Assembly (NCBI GenBank): GCA_034434635.1
Contig: DAOTYX010000047.1
Coordinates: 1 to 21,252 of the forward strand
DNA length: 21,252 nt
Direction: 5' to 3'
Source: DAOTYX01 sp034434635
GTDB taxonomy: Bacteria; Chloroflexota; Anaerolineae; B4-G1; DUEL01
Shown piece by piece: positions 8,559 to 14,909 of the stretch. The first letter of the stretch is position 1; the number at the start of each line of letters is the position of its first letter. The notes under the pieces are model-generated. The model did no database searches. It was not told the DNA's origin and saw nothing but the letters and a program-made list of their open reading frames with translations. Position numbers and translations under genes: made by a program.

Positions 8559-8930
8559 ATGGAGGAATCACCCACCTCGTTCGGGGTGACTGACCCCGAG
8601 ACCGCCGCGCGCGAGTACGTGGTCAACCGGCTGAAGGCTGGCGCCACCCAACAGGCAGTGGAGCAGGAGTTGGTGCAACGCGGCTACGATCCGGCCATAG
8701 CGGCGGATCTGGTGCGCAGCGTGGGACGGCAGCATGCCGGTTCGGCGCGCCGGTCGGCGATCGGGCTCATCGCTGGCGGCATCGCTATCGCCATCATCGG
8801 CTGCGTATTGACCTATCTCAGTTACAACAGCGCCAGTCCCGGCGGGCGTTACTACGTCTGCACGGGACTGATCCTGCTGGGCATCTATATGCTCATCCGC
8901 GGGATCGCCCAGTTGATCCGCGGACGCTGA
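8559..8930 (+). CDS. Small two-helix membrane protein, unknown function
   Basis: The product has 123 residues from ATG 8559, preceded by GGGAGGAG with normal spacing and 11 bases after the previous stop codon, so it is probably translated from the same mRNA. The first 60 residues are soluble and helical (TAAREYVVNRLKAGATQQAV). They resemble short helical segments found at the N-terminus of many bacterial membrane proteins. Two transmembrane helices follow (about 65-87 and 97-117), ending in a basic tail (RGIAQLIRGR). I do not recognise a family. It may work with the TPR membrane protein upstream. Confidence 0.7.
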   Translation: MEESPTSFGVTDPETAAREYVVNRLKAGATQQAVEQELVQRGYDPAIAADLVRSVGRQHAGSARRSAIGLIAGGIAIAIIGCVLTYLSYNSASPGGRYYVCTGLILLGIYMLIRGIAQLIRGR

Positions 8931-8937
8931 GATGTAA

Positions 8938-8960
8938 GGGGCGCAGCCGCGCTGCGCCCC
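8938..8960. terminator. Hairpin between convergent genes, probable bidirectional terminator
   Basis: GGGGCGCAGC (8938-8947) pairs perfectly with GCTGCGCCCC (8951-8960) around a 3-base loop. It lies 7 bases after the membrane-protein stop and 6 bases before the end of the convergent lyase gene. No T-run is present on either strand. Its position suggests it ends transcription from both sides. Confidence 0.6.
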
Positions 8961-8966
8961 GACGGG

Positions 8967-10439
8967 TCACGGCGCGTAGCGGAACGGGTGGCGGGCGGCG
9001 GCTTTCTCGTTGAACAGGTCGTGCAGCGCCGGCCGGCCCTCGATCGCCTTGCGCAGCGCCTGCACGGTGGCCTTGTAGTTGTTGAGGGCCACCCGTTTGG
9101 CGATGGAAGCCGCCGGGTGGACGAAGACGTTGACGATCAGCGCCAGGTCGTCCAGCACCCCCTCCGGAAGGAAGCCGTTCTCGATGTTCTGGCGAATGGC
9201 CAGGGTGATCCCCTCGACGGCGCTCTCGTAGAGCAGGCGCCGCTGTTTGGCGGTGCGCGCGGTCACGGTGGGCACCAGCAGGGTCAGCGGCCGCTCGTAG
9301 ATGACCGTCAGGCCGCGCTCCTGGCCCCAAGCGGCGGTCGAACGGGCGATGGCCCGGCCCACCGGCCCATCCTTCAGGCCGATCAGCAGGTCCACGTGGG
9401 CGATTTCCTGGAACGGCGGGCCGGCGAACCCCTCGCCCACCCGCAATGTCCAGCCGCTCACCGTGCGCGGGGTCTGCGGTGTGGCCGCCAGGCGTGTCTC
9501 CACCTGCCGCGCGCCAAGGTCGTACACGACCCTGTCCTGGGGGATCTTCCCCAGCATCTCTAACTGCATGCGCAGTTCCTCGTAGTCCTCCCGGCGGAAG
9601 CCGCCGCCGGGCATGATCGGGTGGCGCGAGTCGCCGACCTCCACCCCCATCATGCGCAATCCCTCTTTGACCGCCTGGGTGGAACTGCACTGCACGACGA
9701 TGCGCACCAGTTTCTGCACCCTCTGCTGCCAGTCCTGCGCGCGGGCCAGATCGCCCTCCAGCGTGGCCCGATAGACGTCCTGCCAGATGTCGGGGATCAG
9801 GTTGGCCGAGGCCAGGATGGCACCGTCGGCCCCCGCGGCCAGCGCGGCCTGCACCACCTCGTCGTGGCCGACGAAGATGCTGACTTTCCCCTTGACCTTC
9901 TCGAACAACGCCTCCATGAACGGGAGGTCCCCGGAGGAATCCTTGATGCCGATCGTGTTCTCGAAGTCGAGCAGCATGCCCTCGGCGGTCCACCAGCGGA
10001 AGTGGGTTCCGGCGCACTGAGGGATGTTGTAGAGGATGAGCGGCAGTCCCAGGCGGTCCAGGGCGCGGTAGTGGTCATAGACCTCGTTGAAGGAGGGCTT
10101 GAGGTAGTAGGGAGCGACGACCAGCGCGCCGGCGACCCCCGCATCCCGCGCCCACTCGGTCAGCGCGAGCGTCTCGCGGGTCGAAGGCGCGCCCGTGCCA
10201 GCGACCACCGGCACACGCCCGCCGACCTCGTCCAGACAGACCTCGATGGCCTGTTTCCGCTCCTCGATGGTCATGTAGGAAAACTCACCGGTCGTGCCGC
10301 AGGGGACGACGCCGTTCACGTGGGGCAGGACGTGGCGGATCAACTGCCGGTAGGCCGGTTCGTCCAGCCGGTCATCCTTCGTGAAGGGGGTCACCAGCGC
10401 GGGGTAGATACCGCGGAACCAGTCGGTTTTGTAGCCCAT
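8967..10439 (-). CDS. DHDPS-family lyase fused to a formaldehyde-activating-enzyme (Fae) domain, copy A
   Basis: The product has 490 residues. Residues 1-300 are a DapA/NanA-type TIM barrel: CGTTGE (47-52), LILYNIPQ with Y137, and GIKDSSGD with the Schiff-base K166. This chemistry uses pyruvate or a 2-oxo acid in aldol or retro-aldol reactions. The Arg that DapA uses to bind aspartate semialdehyde is Cys here (C142), so lysine synthesis is unlikely. Residues about 331-490 align with Fae, which joins formaldehyde to tetrahydromethanopterin: LRVGEGFAGP, EIAHVDLLIG with the conserved His (H348), NVFVHPAA, NNYKATVQALRKAIEGRP and the RHPF end. Free-standing Fae has about 170 residues, so the domain is full length. 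ATG 10437-10439 has GGAGG at 10446-10450. Inferred role: a lyase making or using formaldehyde, coupled to a formaldehyde-binding domain. Confidence 0.9.
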   Translation of the reverse strand: MGYKTDWFRGIYPALVTPFTKDDRLDEPAYRQLIRHVLPHVNGVVPCGTTGEFSYMTIEERKQAIEVCLDEVGGRVPVVAGTGAPSTRETLALTEWARDAGVAGALVVAPYYLKPSFNEVYDHYRALDRLGLPLILYNIPQCAGTHFRWWTAEGMLLDFENTIGIKDSSGDLPFMEALFEKVKGKVSIFVGHDEVVQAALAAGADGAILASANLIPDIWQDVYRATLEGDLARAQDWQQRVQKLVRIVVQCSSTQAVKEGLRMMGVEVGDSRHPIMPGGGFRREDYEELRMQLEMLGKIPQDRVVYDLGARQVETRLAATPQTPRTVSGWTLRVGEGFAGPPFQEIAHVDLLIGLKDGPVGRAIARSTAAWGQERGLTVIYERPLTLLVPTVTARTAKQRRLLYESAVEGITLAIRQNIENGFLPEGVLDDLALIVNVFVHPAASIAKRVALNNYKATVQALRKAIEGRPALHDLFNEKAAARHPFRYAP

Positions 10440-10464
10440 CCTCTTCCTCCGTTCGTCATTCCAT

Positions 10465-10493
10465 TTGACATTGCAAGTTCTGTATGCTAGAAT
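10465..10493 (+). promoter_or_regulatory. Promoter of the toxin-antitoxin operon
   Basis: A perfect -35 TTGACA (10465-10470), a 17-base spacer ending in TGC (extended -10) and TAGAAT (10488-10493). An inverted repeat TCCGA (10502-10506) / TCGGA (10515-10519) lies just after the expected start site. It could be an operator for the antitoxin, since such modules commonly repress themselves; that is inference. Confidence 0.75.
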
Positions 10494-10528
10494 TACCCAT
10501 ATCCGATAGTCAATTCGGAGCAGGCAAA

Positions 10529-10780
10529 ATGGTCATCTCGATTGCCGAAGCACACAGTCGTCTCTCGAAATTGCTGGCGCACATCCAGGACGGTCCCATC
10601 ACCATCACCCGACGAGGCAAGCCCGTCGGTATCATCGTCTCGCCTGAGGAGTACGACCGTCTGAGCCAGGTGCAGGCGTATCTGCAGGTGCTGCGCCTGT
10701 CGCACGCGTTGCGCGATCGCGGCGTAACCGCCGACGAGCTGTACCGCGCCTCGCGTAGCGATCTGGAGGAGCGGTCATGA
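10529..10780 (+). CDS. Phd/YefM-family antitoxin
   Basis: The product has 83 residues from ATG 10529, with CGGAG 8 bases upstream. An open frame reaches back to 10484, but that start would lie inside the promoter. The N-terminal half, VISIAEAHSRLSKLLAHI then ITRRGKPVGIIVSPEEYDRL, is the typical Phd/YefM fold that binds operator DNA. The charged C-terminal half (about 50-83) should wrap around and inhibit the toxin. The stop overlaps the toxin start by four bases (ATGA), so the two are translationally coupled in the usual antitoxin-first order. Confidence 0.87.
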   Translation: MVISIAEAHSRLSKLLAHIQDGPITITRRGKPVGIIVSPEEYDRLSQVQAYLQVLRLSHALRDRGVTADELYRASRSDLEERS

Positions 10781-11196
10781 TCGCCGACGCCAGCGTGCTC
10801 CTGGCGGCGTTCTTCCCCGATGAGCAGCAGGCCCAGGCGCAGGCGCTGATCCGTGACCACGTGGCCGGGCGGTTGCGACTGGCGGCCCCCACCTTGCTGT
10901 TCTACGAGTTCACCAACGCGGTCGTACAGGCGATCCGCCGCGGGCGCATCTCGGACGACGAGGGAACGGCGATACTGACCGCCTTCGACGGCCTGGCCAT
11001 CGAGTTGCAGGCCGTGCCCTGGGTGCAGATCGTGCCCCTGGCGCACCGCTTCGACCGCTCGGCCTACGACGCGGCCTACCTGGCGTTGGCCCAGATGCGG
11101 GGCGACGCCCTGGTCACGGGTGACCTTCGGCTGTACCACGCGGTTCGTGATCATTTGACCTGGGTGCGGTGGATCGGGGACTGGCAGGCCGGATGA
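10777..11196 (+). CDS. PIN-domain toxin (VapC-type ribonuclease)
   Basis: The product has 139 residues. PIN domains are Mg-dependent RNases, and VapC toxins cut tRNA or rRNA when freed from their antitoxin. The acidic active-site residues are present: D4 in MIADASVLL, E44 in LLFYEFTNAV, D98 in RSAYDAAYLALA and D116 in VTGDLRLY. Normal family length and intact residues suggest an active toxin. It ends only 7 bases before the convergent lyase-Fae gene. The pairing of a Phd-type antitoxin with a PIN toxin is common in bacteria. Its target RNA cannot be predicted here. Confidence 0.87.
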   Translation: MIADASVLLAAFFPDEQQAQAQALIRDHVAGRLRLAAPTLLFYEFTNAVVQAIRRGRISDDEGTAILTAFDGLAIELQAVPWVQIVPLAHRFDRSAYDAAYLALAQMRGDALVTGDLRLYHAVRDHLTWVRWIGDWQAG

Positions 11197-11203
11197 CGGC
11201 CTG

Positions 11204-12649
11204 TCATCCCTCTGCGAAGGCCTGGTTGATGGCGGCGCGGGCGGCTTCGGTGACGCTGCGGTAGAGCGCGTGCCGGTCCAGCGCTTTCGGGTGCACCGTC
11301 GCCAGGACGACCATCACCTCGTCCTCGACTGCCTGGGCGGGGATGGTTCCCGCCTCCAGCGCGTCCACAATCGCCCGCGCCAGCGCGGCCTGGGTGGGAC
11401 CGTAGATCATGTTCGCCTGGCGCAGGTTCTTCTGCGGCAGGGTGGGCAGAAGGAGGGTGGACGGGCGGACGGTCAGGCCGGGTTCCAGGATCGTGGTCAG
11501 CGCCTCGCGGCCGTGCAGCGGGTAGGTCAGCTGCAGGGCGTAGGCGTCCCCCAGCGGGCTTTCCTTCTTCCCGGCGATCAGGTCGAGTTGTACGCGGTTC
11601 AGCCCTTCCCCTGCTGAGCCGCTGCCGACACGCAGGCGGTGGGCCCGGATCTCCTCAGCCGTCAGTTCCAGGTCGGCGAAGCGGCCCTCCAGCGGCCCAC
11701 CGGGGTACTCGAACGGCTCTTCCTCGACGGCGATCTTGCCCAGTTTCTCCAGTTCCAGGCGGATCTCGGCGCGGGTCTCGTGGATCAGCGCGCCACCGGT
11801 CTCCTTGAGCGGCCGGCGGGGGCCGCCGACGGTGAGCCCCATCATGTTCAGCGCTGCCTTGACCGCGACCCCGCCGCCGTAGCGGCAGAAGATGCGGGAC
11901 AGTTTCTGTACCTGCCGCTGGAGGGCGCGGGCCTCGGCCACTCGCCCCTCGGCTACCAGCCGCAGCACCTCCTGCCAGACCTCCGGGTAGACCTGCGCGC
12001 TGGCCAGGATCATGCCGGTGACCCCGCCGGCCAGCGCCGGCACCACCACCTCGTCGTGGCCGATGAGCAGGTCAATGCGGTCGCCGGCATACTCCAGAAT
12101 CTCCATCGTGTAGGTCAGGTCGCCGGAGGAGTCCTTCATCGCCACCACGTTGGGCAGGTCGGCCAGGTCCTCCACTACCGTGCGCGGCAGGGGGGCGTCC
12201 ATCACCTGGGGGATGTTGTAGAGGATGAGCGGGATGTCCACACGGGTGGCGATGTCGTAGAAGTGCTGGTAGACCTCCTTGTCGGACGGGTGGAGGAAGT
12301 AGGGGGTGACGACGAGGATGGCATCGGCGCCAGCCTCGCGTGCGTCGGCGGCCAGGGCGAGCGCCTGGGCAGTCCCGGAGGCGCCGCAGCCAGCGATGAC
12401 GAGCGGTCGGTGGCCGCGGAGGCTGCCGCCGAGTTCCTCGCGGGCGATCTCGACCATGCGGCGCTGTTCGGCGCGGGTCAGGTAGGGGAACTCACCTGTC
12501 GTGCCGCTGGTGACCACCCCGTCCACGTGGGGCGTACAGTGGCGGATCAGTCGGCGAAACGCGGCTTCGTCCAGCTCCTCGGTCTTGGGGTCGAACGGGG
12601 TGACCAGGGCGGGAAAGACGCCTCGCAGGTTGAGGTCTTCTCTACGCAT
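11204..12649 (-). CDS. DHDPS-family lyase fused to a Fae-like domain, copy B
   Basis: The product has 481 residues, a paralogue of the gene at 8967-10439. The barrel carries SGTTGE (48-53), LILYNIPQ with Y144 and VAMKDSSGD with the Schiff-base K172. As in copy A, the DapA Arg is missing (V149 at that place). The C-terminal part (about 338-481) is Fae-like: RVGSGSAGEG, RVQLDLIAGKKESPLGDAY, GLTVRPSTLLLP and MIYGPTQAALARAIVDALEAGTIP. The Fae-motif His is replaced by Gln (Q354), and the C-terminus is shorter, lacking the RHPF end. This copy may therefore keep lyase activity while its Fae domain has become structural or binds something else. ATG 12647-12649 has AAGGAGG immediately upstream. An open frame reaches back to 12700, but that part is the promoter. 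Confidence 0.9.
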   Translation of the reverse strand: MRREDLNLRGVFPALVTPFDPKTEELDEAAFRRLIRHCTPHVDGVVTSGTTGEFPYLTRAEQRRMVEIAREELGGSLRGHRPLVIAGCGASGTAQALALAADAREAGADAILVVTPYFLHPSDKEVYQHFYDIATRVDIPLILYNIPQVMDAPLPRTVVEDLADLPNVVAMKDSSGDLTYTMEILEYAGDRIDLLIGHDEVVVPALAGGVTGMILASAQVYPEVWQEVLRLVAEGRVAEARALQRQVQKLSRIFCRYGGGVAVKAALNMMGLTVGGPRRPLKETGGALIHETRAEIRLELEKLGKIAVEEEPFEYPGGPLEGRFADLELTAEEIRAHRLRVGSGSAGEGLNRVQLDLIAGKKESPLGDAYALQLTYPLHGREALTTILEPGLTVRPSTLLLPTLPQKNLRQANMIYGPTQAALARAIVDALEAGTIPAQAVEDEVMVVLATVHPKALDRHALYRSVTEAARAAINQAFAEG

Positions 12650-12672
12650 TGCTCCTCCTTGTGTTTGAGGGC

Positions 12673-12700
12673 ATTGTACGCCTGTAGGCGAGCGTGTCAA
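12673..12700 (-). promoter_or_regulatory. Promoter of lyase-Fae copy B
   Basis: On the minus strand a perfect -35 TTGACA (12695-12700), a 16-base spacer and TACAAT (12673-12678). The expected start near 12666 leaves a short leader holding AAGGAGG. The -35 box overlaps the stop codon of the methyltransferase gene, so this promoter lies at the very end of the upstream operon. Confidence 0.75.
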
Positions 12701-13503
12701 CCAGGCTTGCGAAGAATGAGAACGTACTCGTGCTTGAAGATGTAGTAGCCGCCGGCGAGGGCACGGTAGCGCCAGAGGTTGCTGGTCCGTCCCTTGCCGA
12801 TCTCGTTGCCGGTGATGTTCTTGACGATAATGGCCTTGGGAGAAAAACCCACCCGCATGCAGCGGTCCAGGCAGTAGAAGCCCAGCGGGACCAGTTCGCC
12901 GCGGACGTATTTGTCTCCGATGACCAGCACGGCGAAGCGGCCCGGCTCCAGCAGGTCATAGCCATGGCGGGCGACGGTCTCGAAGCGATCGAGGAAGGTC
13001 TGCAGGTCGGGGGCGTTGGAGAGATCGGACGGGTGCGTCGAGAAGCGGATGATGTCGTGGTAGGGTGGGTGGAGGATCAGCAGTTGGGCGTGGGTGGCGC
13101 CCATCCCGTCCAGTGCGGCGCGAACTTGAGCGACCGTCTCCGGGGCGACGCTATCGCCCTGGAGGATGCGGACGCGGTCGGCTGGTGCGGACTGGAGTTT
13201 CTCCCGCACGGCGGCGACCAGTTCGGGCTGCAGTTCCACGCCGATCAGGCGGCGGTTGAGGCGCAGCGCTTCGATGGCCGAGGTGCCGGAGCCGAGGAAG
13301 AGGTCGAGGACGATGTCATCCCGGCGCGTGTAACGCAGAAGGGTCTGGGTGGCGATCTGTGGGACGAAGTTGCCATGATAGTCCAGCCGGTGGCCGCCGC
13401 TGCGGTCCCGGCTCTCGATCAGCCAGAGGGAGTCTGTCCAGACGTCCTCGTACTCCCGCCAGCGGGCGGGGTCGAGGTCGGAGTAGGGGAGGCCGCGTTT
13501 CAT
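12697..13503 (-). CDS. Orphan DNA methyltransferase-like protein (N4/N6 amino-methylase type)
   Basis: The product has 268 residues. The SAM-binding motif I is VLDLFLGSGTSAIEAL (about 65-80), followed by an acidic residue at E90 and D117. The catalytic-type motif reads LILHPPYHD (142-150): HPPY replaces the usual D/N/S-PPY. An upstream HGNFVPQIATQTLL segment resembles motif X. The order X-I-IV-VIII is that of the gamma-like class, but no long target-recognition domain is present, so specificity is unclear. Such proteins methylate exocyclic amino groups of adenine or cytosine in DNA; a related RNA substrate is possible. The start ATG overlaps the stop of the GH57 gene (ATGA), so it is coupled to the glycogen-type operon. 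No restriction enzyme lies nearby. Confidence 0.85.
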   Translation of the reverse strand: MKRGLPYSDLDPARWREYEDVWTDSLWLIESRDRSGGHRLDYHGNFVPQIATQTLLRYTRRDDIVLDLFLGSGTSAIEALRLNRRLIGVELQPELVAAVREKLQSAPADRVRILQGDSVAPETVAQVRAALDGMGATHAQLLILHPPYHDIIRFSTHPSDLSNAPDLQTFLDRFETVARHGYDLLEPGRFAVLVIGDKYVRGELVPLGFYCLDRCMRVGFSPKAIIVKNITGNEIGKGRTSNLWRYRALAGGYYIFKHEYVLILRKPG

Positions 13504-14900
13504 TTCGGTCTACTGGCCAGAATCTCGTCCAGGATGTCGGCGCCGGTGCAACCGGTGCGGCTGCTGACCGCCACGCGCAGGTCGCGGCGGAAGCCGGGGG
13601 TCAGATCGTCGCCGGTGGCGTACAGCGTAAGGGCTACAGCCCGCAGGGCGCTGGCGATGGCGTAACGCGGCTCGTGACGGTCGAGGTCCTCAAAGAAGAA
13701 AGTGCAGCTGGTGTACATCCGTTGACGGTAGAACTGCGCCTCCAGCAGCCACAGCAGCCGCTGTCGCTCCTCACTGGTCAGGTGGCCCAGGCCGTTCCCG
13801 GAGAGGAAGGCCGGACCGTCCATCTGGTTCAGAACCACGGCGATGAAGCGGTCGCGCAAGGGCCAGGGGTCTAATCCCAACCGTTGCGCCTCACAGATGT
13901 AGACGGAGTCCAGATCGGCGGCCAGGTTGTCGAGCGCGCGACGCAGCGCCCCCTTCCAGCGACCGTCGCCGGGGGTGCAGGGGCAGCCCAGCGCCCAGCG
14001 CTCCAGCCGGTGGGCGCAACTCCAGGCGGTGTTCTCGATGACCTCGATCTCCGACCGCGGCGGGTTCTGGCGCAGGTACAACCCCAGGGTGGTCATGGTG
14101 TAGCCATGGGACTTGCCGCCTTCCAGGATGCGTTGCAGGACTTCTACTCCCTGCTGGTGGTGGTGGCCGAAGGTCTCCCCGTCCGTGGCGATCAGGTACA
14201 GCCGTGCGGCGGCTGTGTCGGAGGCGCGCTGGCATCGCCACTCCATCTGGTCGCGCAGCCAGTCATCCACGCCAGATGGGTCAGGCATGCTGAACGAGAG
14301 CATGTTGGAGAGGTGACGGTCGCGCACGAAGACGGCGATCTCCGCGCCGCCGGCCAGCCGCAGGCGGTAGGGGCCGGCGCCAGCCTCCAGGTCGCCGCGC
14401 ACCTGCTCGTCGGAGAGGATGGTGAAGCGGATGCCCTCCGCGGCCATGATCTCCAGCGTCTCGTGGTCTACCGCCATCTCCGGCAGCCACATTCCCTCTG
14501 TTGGGTGGCCGAAATGGTGGATGAAGCTGGCGATGCCCCAGCGCACCTGGCAGATCTTGTCCCGGCGGCGGGCCAGGGGCAGGATGGTGTGGTGCACTGG
14601 CTGAGCCAGCCCGTTGCTGACGGCATGTGTCCGATAGTACGCCTGCTCGTCGGCGACGATACGCTGATAGGTCGGGCCTGCATTCTCCCTCAGCCAGCGA
14701 GCCAGGGTGCCGCCCAGGTTGAAGCTCAGCCGACCGAAGCATCCCCGCTCGGCCAGCGGGGTGTAGCACTCAGCCGTGATGCGCTCGTTCCAGTTGGCGT
14801 AGGGGGCCGCGTCTGGCTCGCGGGGGATGCGGCCGGTCAGCGGATCGTTGCGGGGGGGTTGGTAGAAGTGGCCGTGGATGCCAAGGAAGCAGGAGGGCAT
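13500..14900 (-). CDS. Glycoside hydrolase family 57 protein with DUF3536
   Basis: The product has 466 residues. GH57 motifs appear in order: HGHFYQPPR (9-17), MWLPE with the likely nucleophile E141, and ATDGETFGHHH with the likely acid/base D240. The C-terminal part (about 290-460, including ENTAWSCAHRLERWALGC) matches DUF3536, which usually accompanies this GH57 subgroup. GH57 enzymes act on alpha-glucans as amylases, branching enzymes or 4-alpha-glucanotransferases. There is no signal peptide, so this one should be cytoplasmic. It starts 9 bases after the glgA stop and its ribosome-binding site (AGAGG) overlaps that stop, so it is translationally linked to glycogen synthase. Reshaping or turnover of glycogen-like polymer fits; exact activity is not readable. 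Confidence 0.92.
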   Translation of the reverse strand: MPSCFLGIHGHFYQPPRNDPLTGRIPREPDAAPYANWNERITAECYTPLAERGCFGRLSFNLGGTLARWLRENAGPTYQRIVADEQAYYRTHAVSNGLAQPVHHTILPLARRRDKICQVRWGIASFIHHFGHPTEGMWLPEMAVDHETLEIMAAEGIRFTILSDEQVRGDLEAGAGPYRLRLAGGAEIAVFVRDRHLSNMLSFSMPDPSGVDDWLRDQMEWRCQRASDTAAARLYLIATDGETFGHHHQQGVEVLQRILEGGKSHGYTMTTLGLYLRQNPPRSEIEVIENTAWSCAHRLERWALGCPCTPGDGRWKGALRRALDNLAADLDSVYICEAQRLGLDPWPLRDRFIAVVLNQMDGPAFLSGNGLGHLTSEERQRLLWLLEAQFYRQRMYTSCTFFFEDLDRHEPRYAIASALRAVALTLYATGDDLTPGFRRDLRVAVSSRTGCTGADILDEILASRPK

Positions 14901-14909
14901 GGATGGCCT

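Noticed and set aside
8967..12649. Reading the two lyases as dapA of lysine biosynthesis
   Set aside because: Both lack the Arg that binds aspartate semialdehyde and carry a large C-terminal Fae-like domain; DapA proteins have about 290 residues.
12650..12700. Longer N-terminus for lyase-Fae copy B starting at TTG 12700
   Set aside because: The segment is a consensus promoter plus a ribosome-binding site, and the extra residues have no match in copy A.
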